A stretch of DNA of 64,000 nucleotides from Achromobacter pestifer (GTDB taxonomy: Bacteria > Pseudomonadota > Gammaproteobacteria > Burkholderiales > Burkholderiaceae_B): NCBI RefSeq assembly GCF_902859625.1, contig NZ_CADIJX010000002.1, forward strand, positions 806,001 to 870,000, written 5' to 3'. This document shows, one piece after another, positions 15,240 through 25,094 of this stretch; position 1 is the stretch's first letter; each line of letters opens with the position of its first letter. A program made the position numbers and the translations under genes. Below the pieces are notes generated by a model, which saw only the letters and a program-made list of their open reading frames with translations, was not told the origin of the DNA and did not search any database.

Positions 15240-16439
15240 TCAGAGGCCGGGCACCCTTGCCGCGATCTCCGCGATCAGGCGCCGTGCCGCATCCAGCTTG
15301 TCGGCAGCGGGCAGGGGATGGGCGCCTTGCTCATCGAACAGCACCAGTTCAGTGGTGTCCGCGTCCATGACCTTGTGCGCCAGGTTGCCCACCAATAGCG
15401 GAATGCCCTTGCGCGCGCGCTTGGCTTCAGCATGTTCGGCAAGTTTTTCGGTTTCGGCCGCAAAGCCCACACACCATGGGCCGTTTTCCAGCTTGGCCAC
15501 TTCAGCCAGGATGTCCGGATTCGGCTCGAACTCCATCAACGGCGCTCCGCCGCCTTCACTGGTTTTCTTCAGTTTTTGAGCGCTGACGTTCTTCACGCGC
15601 CAATCTGCCACGGCAGCGACCGCGATGAAAATGTCCGCATCGGCGGCGCTGGCCATCACGGCATCGTGCATCTGGCGCGCGGTGGTGACCGACAGCGCGG
15701 TGACGCCGCGCGGAATCGGCAGGAAAGTGGCGCCGGTAATCAGCGTGACACGGGCGCCGGCTTCGCGGGCGGCGCGCGCCAGCGCGTAGCCGGTCTTGCC
15801 CGACGACCGGTTGCTCAGCACGCGCACGGGGTCCACCGGCTCGGACGTAGGGCCCGCGGTCAACAACACGTGGCGGCCGGCCAGCAGCTTGGGTTGGAAG
15901 AAGGCGATCAGGTCGGTCAGCAGTTCATGCGATTCCAGCATGCGGCCGTCACCGGTCTCACCGCACGCCTGTTCGCCGGCAGACGGACCCAGCACGCTGA
16001 TGCCGTCAGCGCGCAAGGTTTCCACATTGCGTTGCGTGGCCGGGTTGGCCCACATCTCGCGGTTCATGGCGGGCGCCACCAGAAGCGGACAGGCGCGCGC
16101 CAGGCACAGCGTCGACAGCAGGTCGTCGGCCATGCCGTGCGCCAGCTTCGCCATGAAGTCGGCACTGGCCGGGGCGATCAGCACGGCATCCGCGCCGCGC
16201 GTCAGGTCGATGTGCGCCATGTTGTTGGGCACACGGGCATCCCAGGCATCCACGAATACCGGCCGGCCCGACAGGGCCTGCATGGTCACGGGGGTGATGA
16301 AGTGCGTGGCCGCTTCGGTCATCACCACGTCAACGGTGGCGCCTTGTTCGGTCATGCGCCGTACCAGCTCGGCGATTTTGTAGCAGGCGATGCCCCCGGT
16401 CAGACCGAGGACGATGCGTTTGCGGGCGAGATCGAGCAT
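15240..16439 (-). CDS. coaBC: bifunctional phosphopantothenoylcysteine decarboxylase/phosphopantothenate-cysteine ligase
   Basis: A 399-residue fusion of the CoaC flavoprotein decarboxylase (residues 1-190) and the CoaB ligase (190-399). CoaC features are G-L-T-G-G-I-A-C-Y-K at the FMN site, the catalytic-His region near N-M-A-H-I-D-L, and the P-A-M-N-x-x-M-W motif near residue 113. CoaB shows T-A-G-P-T-x-E-P-x-D-P-V-R, and A-A-V-A-D-W with a following K-L-K-K. It makes 4'-phosphopantetheine from phosphopantothenate for CoA. It lies downstream of lspA on the same strand, with 165 nt between. Confidence 0.95.
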   Translation of the reverse strand: MLDLARKRIVLGLTGGIACYKIAELVRRMTEQGATVDVVMTEAATHFITPVTMQALSGRPVFVDAWDARVPNNMAHIDLTRGADAVLIAPASADFMAKLAHGMADDLLSTLCLARACPLLVAPAMNREMWANPATQRNVETLRADGISVLGPSAGEQACGETGDGRMLESHELLTDLIAFFQPKLLAGRHVLLTAGPTSEPVDPVRVLSNRSSGKTGYALARAAREAGARVTLITGATFLPIPRGVTALSVTTARQMHDAVMASAADADIFIAVAAVADWRVKNVSAQKLKKTSEGGGAPLMEFEPNPDILAEVAKLENGPWCVGFAAETEKLAEHAEAKRARKGIPLLVGNLAHKVMDADTTELVLFDEQGAHPLPAADKLDAARRLIAEIAARVPGL

Positions 16440-16574
16440 GAGGGCTGGGCGGCGGGTTCAGCGCCGTGTAAACGAGGAATGGAGAATGATTTTATTCCGC
16501 ATTGCGGCATTGCGCCGTTCGCGATGCATTCAGGGGGGATCAAATGAGGCAAAAGCCTTGGGGGGCAAGGTGGG

Positions 16575-16597
16575 CGCCGGGGCGTGATGCCCCGGCG
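16575..16597. other. stable GC hairpin 3' of lspA
   Basis: Perfect 9-bp stem CGCCGGGGC / GCCCCGGCG with a 5-nt loop, just downstream of lspA on the minus strand. A T-run is lacking directly after it. It may act as a weak terminator or mRNA 3'-end stabiliser between lspA and coaBC. Confidence 0.5.
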
Positions 16598-16604
16598 GCG
16601 GCCG

Positions 16605-17138
16605 TCAGGCTTGCGGCTTTTTGCGGGCACGCAGAAGCTCGTCCAGCACCAGCAGCACGGCTCCGCAGCTGATGCCCACATCCGCCAGGTTGAAGGCGGG
16701 GAAGTACGAGTTGTTCCAGTAGAACAACAGAAAGTCCACCACGTGGCCATACACCACACGGTCAATGACGTTGCCGATGGCGCCGCCCAGGATCAGCGTC
16801 AGCGCCAGGCAGAAGCGCGGCTGTCCATGCGTGCGGCGAAGGATGATCGTGATGACCACCGCCGCCACGATGCCCAGTCCGGTGAACAGCCAGCGTTGCC
16901 AGCCTTCCTCGGACGCCAGGAAGCTGAACGCGGCTCCGCGGTTGTACATCAGCGTGAAATCGAACACCGGCAACACGTTGACCCGTTCGCCATACTGGAA
17001 CGAGGTGTTGAAGTACACCTTGGTCAGTTGGTCCAGCACGATGATCAACAACGCCAAGGCCAGCCAGCCGCCCACGCGCGCCGGTGCGGCGCGGGTGGGG
17101 GCAGCGCCCGTCACTCCCGTATCGGAGGGGCGGGCCAT
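16605..17138 (-). CDS. lspA: lipoprotein signal peptidase (signal peptidase II)
   Basis: A 177-residue inner-membrane aspartic peptidase with four spans. The catalytic Asp motifs are visible as N-V-I-D-R (about residue 130) and F-N-L-A-D-V (about residue 152), with the conserved N-x-G-x-A-F-S segment near residue 76. It removes the signal peptide from lipidated prolipoproteins. The ATG at 17138 is 2 nt after the ileS stop; the frame is open upstream inside ileS, which is not used. The ileS-lspA order is the usual proteobacterial one. Confidence 0.95.
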   Translation of the reverse strand: MARPSDTGVTGAAPTRAAPARVGGWLALALLIIVLDQLTKVYFNTSFQYGERVNVLPVFDFTLMYNRGAAFSFLASEEGWQRWLFTGLGIVAAVVITIILRRTHGQPRFCLALTLILGGAIGNVIDRVVYGHVVDFLLFYWNNSYFPAFNLADVGISCGAVLLVLDELLRARKKPQA

Positions 17139-17140
17139 GT

Positions 17141-20002
17141 TCAAGCCTTGTCGCGGGCTTCGCCCGAGCCGAACAGGTTGGACACGCAACGGCCGCAGAT
17201 CTCGGGGTGATCCGCGTCCTGGCCCACGTCCAGGCGCCAGTGCCAGCAGCGTTCGCACTTCTTGTGCGTCGACGGCGTGACTTCAATGCGGGTCTCGCCT
17301 TCGCCCGCATGCACGGTGGCACGCGACACGATCAGCACAAAGCGCAGATCGTCGCCCAGGCTGGCCAGCAGTTGCTGGTCTGCGCCATTGGCGTACAGAT
17401 CGACTTCGGCTTGCAGCGACGAACCGATGGCGCCTGCCGTGCGAACTTCCTCCAGCTTGCGCTGGACTTCAGCCCGGATGGCGCGCAGGCGCGTCCACTT
17501 GGCCGACAGCGCATCGGCGTCGGCAAACGGCGGCAGCGCGTGGTAGACCTCGGTGAAGATCGTCGTGCGGGCGGCGTCGGCCTGATGCTTCAGGGCAGAG
17601 CCCACCAGTTCCTTCCACGCTTCTTCGGCCGTGAACGACAGGATCGGCGCCATCAACTTCAGCAGCGTCTGCGTGATGTCCAGCAGCGCCGTCTGCGCCG
17701 AGCGGCGTGCCACGCTGCCAGGAGCCGACGTGTACAGGCGGTCTTTCAGGATGTCCAGGTAGAACGCGCCCAGGTCTTCCGAGCAGAACGTCTGCAAGCG
17801 CGAGACAGCCGGGTGGAAGTCGTAGCGTTCGTAGTTGGCCTGCACCTCGGACTGCATCTGCGCCGTCATGGCCAGCGCGTAGCGGTCGATCTCGAAGAGT
17901 TCGCCGTAAGGCACCGATTGCGACACCGCGTCGAAGTCCGCCACATTGGCCAGCAGGAAGCGCAGCGTATTGCGGATGCGGCGATAGCCTTCCACGACGC
18001 GCTTCAGGATCTCGTCCGAAATGGACAGTTCGCCCGAGTAATCGGTGGAAGCCACCCACAAGCGCAGGATTTCCGCGCCCAGGGAGTCCGACACCTTTTG
18101 CGGGGCAATCACGTTGCCCACGGACTTGCTCATCTTGCGGCCCTGGCCGTCCACCACGAAGCCGTGCGTCAGCAATGCCTTGTAGGGCGGCTGGCCATAC
18201 AGCATGCAACCGGTCAGCAGCGAAGAGTGGAACCAGCCGCGATGCTGGTCCGAGCCTTCCAGGTACAGGTCGGCGGGCCAGGCGAGCTCGGCGCCGTGCG
18301 AGCCGGCGAATTCGCCGTCCTTGCCGCCCAGCACCGTGGCGTGCGTGCTGCCCGAATCGAACCACACGTCCAGCGTGTCGCGGTTCTTTTCGTATTGGTC
18401 GGCCTCATCACCCAGCAGATCGCGGGGTTCAATCGCCTGCCAGGCTTCGATGCCGCCTTGCTCGACGCGCAGCGCCACTTGCTCCAGCAATTCGGACGTG
18501 CGCGGATGCAGCTCGCCCGTTTCCTTGTGGATGAAGAAGGCCATCGGCACGCCCCATTGGCGCTGGCGCGACAACGTCCAGTCCGGACGGTTGGCGATCA
18601 TGGCGTGCAGGCGGGCGCGGCCCCAGGCCGGGTAGAAGGCCGTGGCATCGATGCCGGCCAAGGCCGATTCGCGCAGGGTCGGGCCGCCGTCCTTCGGGGC
18701 CACGTCCATGCCGGCGAACCATTGGCTGGTGGCGCGGTAGATGATCGGCGTCTTGTGGCGCCAGCAATGCATGTAGCTGTGCTTGTGCTTTTCGACGTGC
18801 ATCAGCGCGCCGGCTTCCGTCAGCGCCTCGACGATCTTGGGGTTGGCGTCCCAGATGGACAGGCCGCCAAACAGCGCCAGGCTGTCCACGTACTTGCCGT
18901 CGCCCATGACCGGGCTGATGAAATCGGTGTCTTTCATGCCGTGCTCTTTGCACGACACGAAGTCTTCGATGCCATAGGCGGGGGCCGAGTGCACCACGCC
19001 CGTGCCGGAATCGGCCGTGACATAGTCGCCCAGGTACACCGGGGCGCGGCGGTCGTAGGCGGCGTTGAATTGGGCCAGCGGATGGCGGAATTCAATGCCG
19101 GACAGGGCTTCACCGGGAGCGGTGGCGATGATGTCGCCTTCCAGGTGCCAGGCCTTCAGGCAGTCTTCAACGCGGTCCTTGGCGATCAGCAGCAGCGGGC
19201 CGAACTTGGGCGCCGGCGACACGCGCACCAGCGCGTATTCGATTTCCGGATGCAGGTTCAGCGCCTGGTTGGACGGGATGGTCCAGGGCGTGGTCGTCCA
19301 GATGACGATGGCGCCGTCGTCCACCGAATCCAGGCCAAAGGCGCGTGCCAGCTTCGCGTGTTCGGCAAACGGGAAGGCCACGTCCACGGCCGGATCCACG
19401 CGGTCGGCGTACTCGACTTCGGCTTCGGCCAGGGCCGAACCACAGTCAAAACACCAGTTCACGGGCTTCAGGCCGCGGAATACATAACCCTTGTCCAGGA
19501 TGCGGCCCAGCGCGCGAATTTCGTCGGCTTCATTGCTGAAGTTCATCGTCATGTACGGACGATCCCAGCCGCCCAACACGCCCAGGCGCTTGAAGTCCTT
19601 GCGCTGGCGGTCGATCTGCTCCAGCGCGTAGGCGCGAGCCTTCGATTGCACTTCCGCCACGGGCAGGTGCTTGCCGTACTTCTTTTCGATCTGAATCTCG
19701 ATCGGCATGCCGTGACAGTCCCAGCCCGGCACGTAATGCGCGTCATAGCCGGCCATGTTGCGGCTCTTGACGATGATGTCCTTCAGGATCTTGTTGACCG
19801 CGTGGCCGATGTGAATGTCGCCGTTCGCGTAAGGCGGGCCGTCGTGCAGCACGAAACGCGGCCGGCCGCGGCTGGCTGCACGGATCGCCTGGTAGACGTG
19901 GTTTTCCTCCCATTGCGAAATCCAGGCGGGCTCGCGCTTGGCAAGGTCGCCCCGCATGGGGAAGGGGGTATCGGGCAGGTTGAGGGTCTTTTTATAGTCC
20001 AT
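17141..20002 (-). CDS. ileS: isoleucyl-tRNA synthetase
   Basis: A 953-residue class I synthetase. The HIGH motif is seen in D-I-H-I-G-H (about residue 65), the KMSKS loop in [10 protein letters not shown] (about residue 610), and a C-terminal zinc knuckle C-E-R-C...C-G-R-C near residue 910-935. The ATG at 20002 gives M-D-Y-K-K-T-L-N-L, matching the start of known IleS proteins; a TTG 9 nt upstream is less likely. The start overlaps the ribF 3' end by 11 nt, so the two are coupled. A long antisense frame over this gene is a codon-bias shadow. Confidence 0.97.
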   Translation of the reverse strand: MDYKKTLNLPDTPFPMRGDLAKREPAWISQWEENHVYQAIRAASRGRPRFVLHDGPPYANGDIHIGHAVNKILKDIIVKSRNMAGYDAHYVPGWDCHGMPIEIQIEKKYGKHLPVAEVQSKARAYALEQIDRQRKDFKRLGVLGGWDRPYMTMNFSNEADEIRALGRILDKGYVFRGLKPVNWCFDCGSALAEAEVEYADRVDPAVDVAFPFAEHAKLARAFGLDSVDDGAIVIWTTTPWTIPSNQALNLHPEIEYALVRVSPAPKFGPLLLIAKDRVEDCLKAWHLEGDIIATAPGEALSGIEFRHPLAQFNAAYDRRAPVYLGDYVTADSGTGVVHSAPAYGIEDFVSCKEHGMKDTDFISPVMGDGKYVDSLALFGGLSIWDANPKIVEALTEAGALMHVEKHKHSYMHCWRHKTPIIYRATSQWFAGMDVAPKDGGPTLRESALAGIDATAFYPAWGRARLHAMIANRPDWTLSRQRQWGVPMAFFIHKETGELHPRTSELLEQVALRVEQGGIEAWQAIEPRDLLGDEADQYEKNRDTLDVWFDSGSTHATVLGGKDGEFAGSHGAELAWPADLYLEGSDQHRGWFHSSLLTGCMLYGQPPYKALLTHGFVVDGQGRKMSKSVGNVIAPQKVSDSLGAEILRLWVASTDYSGELSISDEILKRVVEGYRRIRNTLRFLLANVADFDAVSQSVPYGELFEIDRYALAMTAQMQSEVQANYERYDFHPAVSRLQTFCSEDLGAFYLDILKDRLYTSAPGSVARRSAQTALLDITQTLLKLMAPILSFTAEEAWKELVGSALKHQADAARTTIFTEVYHALPPFADADALSAKWTRLRAIRAEVQRKLEEVRTAGAIGSSLQAEVDLYANGADQQLLASLGDDLRFVLIVSRATVHAGEGETRIEVTPSTHKKCERCWHWRLDVGQDADHPEICGRCVSNLFGSGEARDKA

Positions 20003-20957
20003 GAACGGCAAAATAGGCGCGCGCGTTTCGCGCGTCTTCGGCGATGGCGGCAGTCAGGGAAGGGAGGTCAGGAAATTTTTCTTCGTCCCGCAGCTTGTGC
20101 AGGAATTCGACTCGTACGAGTTTACCGTAAGCGTCGACGGTATCGTCCAGCAGGTGTGACTCAAGCAGCACGCGGCCACGGTCTTCGACCGTCGGGCGCA
20201 CGCCCAGGCTGGCCACGGCGGGCAGGGGGCGGTCGGCCAGGCCGTAGACCTGGACGACGTAAATGCCCGAACGGGCGGCACAACGCTCGGCCACGCGCAG
20301 GTTCATCGTCGGGAAACCCAGGGTGCGGCCCAGCTTCTGGCCGTGGATCACGTGGCCGCTGATGTGGTACGGATGACCCAGCAAGTGACGGGCGCGCTCC
20401 AGGTCACCCACGGCCAACGCCGTGCGAACCTCGGAACTGGAAATCCGGTGGCCTTGCTGATCGGTCACGTCCGCCAGCGTCTGCACCTCGAAGCCATGGC
20501 GCATGCCGGCTTCGCGCAGCAGGTCGATGTCGCCACTGCGCTTGTGGCCAAAACGGAAGTCCTCGCCCACCAGCAGCCATTTGGTCCGCAGCCCCTGCAC
20601 CAGCAGGTTTTCGATGAAGGCGTTGGCCGACATTTCCGCCAGCCGGGCATTGAAGCGTTCCACCACGACCTGGGACACGCCGTAGCGCGCCAGCGCCGCC
20701 AGTTTGTCGCGCAGCCCGGAAATCCGGGTGGGTGCCAATTCCGGGCGCTGGTTCGAGGTGGCGAAATACTCTCGCGGATGTGGCTCGAAGGTCATGACGG
20801 CGGGCTCCAAGCCGCGCTCACGGGCGACTTGGCAGACGCGCGCCAGCATGGCCTGGTGTCCGCGATGGACGCCGTCAAAATTGCCGATCGTCAGCGCGCA
20901 AGGAGCGCGCCGGTCGGGCGGAGGCAGGGATCGGTAGATACGCAGCGATGGTTTCAC
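19992..20957 (-). CDS. ribF: bifunctional riboflavin kinase/FAD synthetase
   Basis: A 321-residue enzyme. The N-terminal FAD synthetase domain has [12 protein letters not shown] (residues 23-34), and the C-terminal riboflavin kinase domain has [11 protein letters not shown] around residue 210. It converts riboflavin to FMN and then FAD. It begins with GTG and has no strong ribosome-binding site that I can see. It is first in the ribF-ileS-lspA run and diverges from purN. Confidence 0.95.
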   Translation of the reverse strand: MKPSLRIYRSLPPPDRRAPCALTIGNFDGVHRGHQAMLARVCQVARERGLEPAVMTFEPHPREYFATSNQRPELAPTRISGLRDKLAALARYGVSQVVVERFNARLAEMSANAFIENLLVQGLRTKWLLVGEDFRFGHKRSGDIDLLREAGMRHGFEVQTLADVTDQQGHRISSSEVRTALAVGDLERARHLLGHPYHISGHVIHGQKLGRTLGFPTMNLRVAERCAARSGIYVVQVYGLADRPLPAVASLGVRPTVEDRGRVLLESHLLDDTVDAYGKLVRVEFLHKLRDEEKFPDLPSLTAAIAEDARNARAYFAVHGL

Positions 20958-21109
20958 GAGCGAGAGTTTACAATTTTGGATTCCGGGTTTGTTCTAATCC
21001 CCCCAATCATTCGTTTGCCAGCGGTCATTCCGGGGCAAACCATGGTGGCGGACAAGCCCTTTGCGCCAAGCAACACGCGCCCGTGCCAGGCGCGCGGGGG
21101 GCTAAATCT

Positions 21110-21790
21110 TTGGATTCTTCTATCTTGCCGGAAACACAACTATTCAAACGCCGCCTCGTCATCCTGATCTCTGGTCGGGGCAGCAACATGCAGGCATTGG
21201 CAGAAGCCTGCCGCAATGAGGCCTGGCCGGCCGACATTGCGGCCGTCATCGCCAGCCGGCCGGATGCCGGCGGCTTGGAATGGGCCGCCGCCCAAGGCAT
21301 CCCCACGGCCGCGCTGTACCATAAGGACTACGCCAGCCGTGACGCCTTCGACGCCGCCCTGGCTGCGGAAATCGACCGTTACGCGCCTGATTACGTCATT
21401 CTTGCCGGCTTCATGCGCGTCCTGACTCCCGGCTTCGTCAATCACTATGCCGGCCGCCTGGTCAATATCCATCCGTCGCTGCTGCCGGCGTTTCCCGGGC
21501 TGCACACGCATGCCCAGGCGCTGGCGACTGGCGTGCGGGTCCACGGTTGCACGGTGCATTTCGTGACGCCGGTGCTGGACCATGGCCCCATCATCGCCCA
21601 GGGCTGTGTCCCGGTCCTGGCCGGCGATACGCCGGAACTGCTGGCTAATCGCGTGCTGGCAGTGGAACATCAGGCTTTTCCGGCCGCGGTGCGCTGGCTG
21701 GCTGAAGGCCGGGTTACGCTGACAAATGACCACCGGGTGGACGTGCAGGGTGACCCCGCGCGCTTGTTCACCTGGTCGCCGGCCGCCTGA
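21110..21790 (+). CDS. purN: phosphoribosylglycinamide formyltransferase 1
   Basis: A 226-residue enzyme of purine synthesis that uses 10-formyl-THF to formylate GAR. It shows L-I-S-G-R-G-S-N-M near the start, the catalytic N-I-H-P-S-L-L-P-x-F-P-G-L-H segment, and G-C-T-V-H-F-V-T-P with D-H-G-P-I-I-A-Q. No ATG fits; I chose TTG 21110 (G-run 7-12 nt upstream), with TTG 21125 as an alternative. An upstream ATG at 20948 would overlap the divergent ribF and add about 54 unconserved residues, so it is rejected. Confidence 0.85.
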   Translation: MDSSILPETQLFKRRLVILISGRGSNMQALAEACRNEAWPADIAAVIASRPDAGGLEWAAAQGIPTAALYHKDYASRDAFDAALAAEIDRYAPDYVILAGFMRVLTPGFVNHYAGRLVNIHPSLLPAFPGLHTHAQALATGVRVHGCTVHFVTPVLDHGPIIAQGCVPVLAGDTPELLANRVLAVEHQAFPAAVRWLAEGRVTLTNDHRVDVQGDPARLFTWSPAA

Positions 21791-21855
21791 GCGGCCCCGA
21801 ATTGCACTGAATCGCTTTTACCGGGCGGAACTCCTCCGCCCCACTGGAACACACC

Positions 21856-24318
21856 ATGACTAAACCCCAATCTCCGCGTTCTCGTCCGGCAGGCACCCCG
21901 AGGGCAGCCTCCGAAGGGCGCGACGGTCGGTCCTTTTTCTCGCGTCCCAAGGGCGACGCCCGCGAAACCCCGCAGCGTGAGCGCGGCGAGCGCGTACGCG
22001 ACGAACGCCCCAGCCGCGATGGCGCCCGTCCGGCCCCGCGTCCGTCGTTCGACGCCCCGCGTGGCGACAACCGCGAGCGTGGCTCCTTCGGCGGCGATCG
22101 CCGCGAAGGCCAAGGCCGCCCGGGTCCGCGCCCGTCCTTTGACGCGCCGCGTGGCGAGAATCGTGGTGGCGGCCAACGTGGCGACAGCCGTGGCGGTGAC
22201 CGTCCTTCCTATGGTTCGGAACGCCGTGAAGGCCAAGGCCGTCCGGATTCGCGTCCGTCCTACGGCAATGGCCCGCGTGGCGACAGCCGTGGCGGTGAGC
22301 GCGCTTCCTACGGTTCGGAACGCCGTGAAGGCCAAGGCCGTCCGGACTCGCGTCCGTCCTACGGCAATGGCCCGCGTGGCGACAGCCGTGGCGGTGACCG
22401 TCCTTCCTATGGTTCGGAACGTCGTGAGGGCCAAGGCCGTCCGGATTCGCGTCCGTCCTACGGCAATGGCCCGCGTGGCGACAGCCGTGGCGGTGACCGT
22501 CCTTCCTACGGCTCGGAACGCCGTGAGGGCCAAGGCCGCCCGGACTCACGTCCGTCCTACGGCAACGGCCCGCGCGGTGACAGCCGTGGCGGCGACCGTC
22601 CTTCCTATGGTTCGGAACGCCGTGAGGGCCAAGGCCGCCCGGATTCGCGTCCGTCCTACGGCAACGGCCCGCGCGGTGACAGCCGTGGCGGCGATCGTCC
22701 GTCCTACGGCTCGGAACGTCAAGAAGGCCAAGGCCGTCCGGATTCGCGCCCGTCCTATGACGGCCCGCGTGGCGAAGACCGCGGCAATCGCGAGCAAGCG
22801 CCGCAAAAGCCCCAATTCAACCGTCCGCGCCAATCCTATGCGGCCATCCGCATCGATCAGGTGCAGCGTGTCCTGGGCGAAATCCTGCAATGGACCTATC
22901 CGGCCGACTCCGCGCTGTCGCACTGGCTGCGCCATCACCCGAACCTGGGTGCGCGCGATCGCTCCGAAGTTGCCGAAGCCGTCTATGACGTGCTGCGCCA
23001 TCTGCGCCGCTACCGCCAGTTTGGCGAAAGCGGCGTGGGTCCCGCGTCGCGCCGACTGGCCATCCTGGGTCTGAACGCGACGCTGGGCGCCGAGGCGCTG
23101 GAAGAAGGGCTGGACGCCGCTGAAGCGGAATGGCTCAAGCGCGTGTCGCAGATCGATCTGGCCACCTTGCCCCGCGCGGTGCGCGGCAGCATCCCTGACT
23201 GGCTGGACGAACGCCTCAGCCAGATGGACAGCCCGGAAACCCTGGTCGAAGCGCTGAACCGCCAGGCCAGCCTGGATTTGCGCGTCAATCCGCTGAAGGC
23301 CGAGCGCGACGCCATGCTGACCGAATTGCAACAAAGCGCGGGCCGCTACGAACCCGTGGCAATGCCGTTCTCGCCTTGGGGCATCCGCATGGAAGGCCGC
23401 CCGGCCATCAACCGTTGGCCGCAGTTTGAAAACGGCAGTATCGAAGTGCAGGACGAAGGCAGCCAGTTGCTGGCCTTGCTCGTGGCACCGCGCCGTGGCG
23501 AAATGGTCATCGATTTCTGCGCTGGCGCGGGTGGCAAGACCCTGTTGCTGGGCGCCTTGATGCGCTCCACCGGCCGCCTGTACGCATTTGACGTGTCGGC
23601 CGCCCGCCTGGCCCGCGCCAAGCCCCGCTTTGCGCGCAGCGGCCTGTCGAACGTTGTGCCTGTCGTGATCGACAGCGAGAACGATACCCGCGTGAAACGC
23701 TTGGCTGGCAAGGCGCAGCGCGTGCTGGTCGATGCGCCTTGCAGCGGCATCGGTACTCTGCGCCGCAACCCCGACCTGAAGTGGCGTCAGCACCCTGAGG
23801 CGCTGGCCGAACTCGGCCAACTACAGGAACGCATCCTGAACAGCGCCGCGCGTTGCGTGGCACCCGGTGGCCGCCTGGTGTATGCCACGTGCAGCCTGCT
23901 GGCCGAGGAAAACGAGGTGCAGGCCGAGCGTTTCCTGGCCAGCCACCCCGATTTTGAACGGGTGGACGCGGCTGAGATTCTGGCCGCGCGTTGTGAAACC
24001 CTGAAGCTGGAAGGCCCCTACGTGCAACTGCGCCCCGACGTGCACGGCACGGACGGGTTCTTTGCCGCAGTGTTTGAACGCAAAAAGAAGGGCGCGACAG
24101 AGGCTGCCGCTGATACGGGTGACACCGCCGACATGACGGATACCAACCTGGATCTGGATGCTGATGCATCGGCCGATAGCTCAGCCGATATCACTGCCGA
24201 CATCGCGGCCGACGCCGAGGCGCCTGCCGATGATGAGGCCGAGGTGAAGCCCCTGGCCGACCCCGTGGCTGAATCGGCTCCCAAGGCCGAACCGGCCAAG
24301 GAAGACAAGCCGGCCTGA
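21856..24318 (+). CDS. RsmB/NOP-type RNA m5C methyltransferase with RG-repeat N-terminus and acidic tail
   Basis: An 820-residue protein in three parts. Residues 1-315 are low-complexity, rich in Arg, Gly, Asp, Ser and Pro, with five tandem 33-residue units (residues 123-287). Residues 330-745 form an RsmB/NOP-family methyltransferase: SAM-binding D-F-C-A-G-A-G-G-K-T, motif IV D-A-P-C-S-G-I-G with Cys629, and motif VI Y-A-T-C-S with Cys679, the two cysteines used for m5C formation. Residues 750-820 are an Ala/Asp/Glu-rich acidic tail. The core is as expected for rRNA methylation. The repeat region is unusual and may bind RNA or drive condensation. It follows purN by 65 nt, across a 7-bp hairpin (21823-21841). 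Confidence 0.9.
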   Translation: MTKPQSPRSRPAGTPRAASEGRDGRSFFSRPKGDARETPQRERGERVRDERPSRDGARPAPRPSFDAPRGDNRERGSFGGDRREGQGRPGPRPSFDAPRGENRGGGQRGDSRGGDRPSYGSERREGQGRPDSRPSYGNGPRGDSRGGERASYGSERREGQGRPDSRPSYGNGPRGDSRGGDRPSYGSERREGQGRPDSRPSYGNGPRGDSRGGDRPSYGSERREGQGRPDSRPSYGNGPRGDSRGGDRPSYGSERREGQGRPDSRPSYGNGPRGDSRGGDRPSYGSERQEGQGRPDSRPSYDGPRGEDRGNREQAPQKPQFNRPRQSYAAIRIDQVQRVLGEILQWTYPADSALSHWLRHHPNLGARDRSEVAEAVYDVLRHLRRYRQFGESGVGPASRRLAILGLNATLGAEALEEGLDAAEAEWLKRVSQIDLATLPRAVRGSIPDWLDERLSQMDSPETLVEALNRQASLDLRVNPLKAERDAMLTELQQSAGRYEPVAMPFSPWGIRMEGRPAINRWPQFENGSIEVQDEGSQLLALLVAPRRGEMVIDFCAGAGGKTLLLGALMRSTGRLYAFDVSAARLARAKPRFARSGLSNVVPVVIDSENDTRVKRLAGKAQRVLVDAPCSGIGTLRRNPDLKWRQHPEALAELGQLQERILNSAARCVAPGGRLVYATCSLLAEENEVQAERFLASHPDFERVDAAEILAARCETLKLEGPYVQLRPDVHGTDGFFAAVFERKKKGATEAAADTGDTADMTDTNLDLDADASADSSADITADIAADAEAPADDEAEVKPLADPVAESAPKAEPAKEDKPA
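22222..22716 (+). repeat. five tandem 99-bp coding repeats
   Basis: Units start at 22222, 22321, 22420, 22519 and 22618, each 99 bp, encoding 33 residues with the pattern R-R-E-G-Q-G-R-P-D-S-R-P-S-Y-G-N-G-P then R-G-D-S-R-G-G. Units differ mostly at synonymous positions. A degenerate sixth copy runs from 22717 to about 22785, and a diverged copy precedes the array. The period is a multiple of three, so copy-number change keeps the frame. Confidence 0.95.
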
Positions 24319-24340
24319 GCCCCGCCCGGATCACGCCGGC

Positions 24341-24736
24341 TCAGGGAGCCGGCGTGACGCCGACCGTTGCGCTGAAGCGACGGGTGCCCAGCGTCTTGTT
24401 CTGGTATTTCACTTCCCAGGCCAAGGTGTCGGAACCCGGCTTGTCCGCTTGGTAGATCACCTGCGACACGGCCACTGGCCGATAGGCGCAACGGCCGGAA
24501 TCACTGGACTGGCCGCGTGTCTGCATGATGCTGGCCTTGCCCAGCGTGGGGTTCTGCGTGATCTGTACGCGCGGAGCCCTCAGCGCCAAGCAATCCGACC
24601 CGCGAATCTCGTAATAAGAGGCCAGCACGACGACGTCGCCCGACTTCATCGTCTGCGCCGCGGCGGGCACGGACAGCGCCATTCCCAGCGACGCCAGGGT
24701 TGAAAACAAATAGGGACGGATTTTTTTCGGCAACAT
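24341..24736 (-). CDS. hypothetical exported protein
   Basis: A 131-residue protein with a Sec signal peptide (K-K-I-R-P then a hydrophobic stretch, cleavage near V-P-A-A-A-Q, about residue 29). The mature part is about 100 residues with two Cys (in S-D-C-L-A-L and R-C-A-Y-R) that could form a disulfide. I do not recognise a domain; the composition suggests a small beta-rich periplasmic protein. The ATG at 24736 starts directly before the signal peptide; the frame extends upstream without need. It is convergent with the methyltransferase gene. Confidence 0.7.
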   Translation of the reverse strand: MLPKKIRPYLFSTLASLGMALSVPAAAQTMKSGDVVVLASYYEIRGSDCLALRAPRVQITQNPTLGKASIMQTRGQSSDSGRCAYRPVAVSQVIYQADKPGSDTLAWEVKYQNKTLGTRRFSATVGVTPAP

Positions 24737-25094
24737 CAGTTGGGCAAAAGAGACAGTTTGGTCACAGGGAAGGGCGGAAAGTTTGCGCCGGGAAAATGGC
24801 GTTCTCAAGACCCAATTCCCTTGCTGACAGGAACTTTAGTAGCGAAATGTAGCCAAAACCTAGTGCCATTGCGAATACCCCCCACCTTCATGGGGTAGCC
24901 GGCCCAGGCGCCGGATGTCCGCAAGGCTCGGCCTCGCGATCAGCCCAAGCGGCCGCGAGAGAGGGTTTTTGTGCGCTAAAACTGGGGCTTAGTCCTTGAT
25001 TTCGCTCAAAAACTATTTTGAAACTCCCTTGTCATAAGACGACAAAGGTAAGCTAAACTTCAGGCACTTCTCAAGCGAGGCTCATAACAGCTTT
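24737..25094. promoter_or_regulatory. 358-bp intergenic region between divergent genes
   Basis: No gene is seen here. It must hold the promoters of the exported protein (minus) and the desaturase (plus). The only ordered signal I find is the inverted repeat TTGTC-N7-GACAA at 25029-25045, 50 nt before the desaturase start, a possible operator. The region is less GC-rich than its surroundings toward the desaturase. Confidence 0.5.

Noticed and set aside
17084..20362. 1092-codon open frame antisense to ileS
   Set aside because: It mirrors the whole of ileS and the end of ribF; GC-rich codon bias keeps the opposite frame open. It has no domain-like pattern and only Arg/Gln/His-rich composition.
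20948..21109. ATG start of purN at 20948
   Set aside because: It overlaps the divergent ribF start and adds about 54 residues unlike PurN before the conserved start region.
21670..22533. Thr/Ala/Arg repeat protein on the minus strand
   Set aside because: It is the complement of the RG-repeat coding array; the repeat is simply copied from the plus-strand gene.
22222..22716. CRISPR array
   Set aside because: The repeats are 99 bp, directly contiguous without unique spacers, and in frame within a protein gene.
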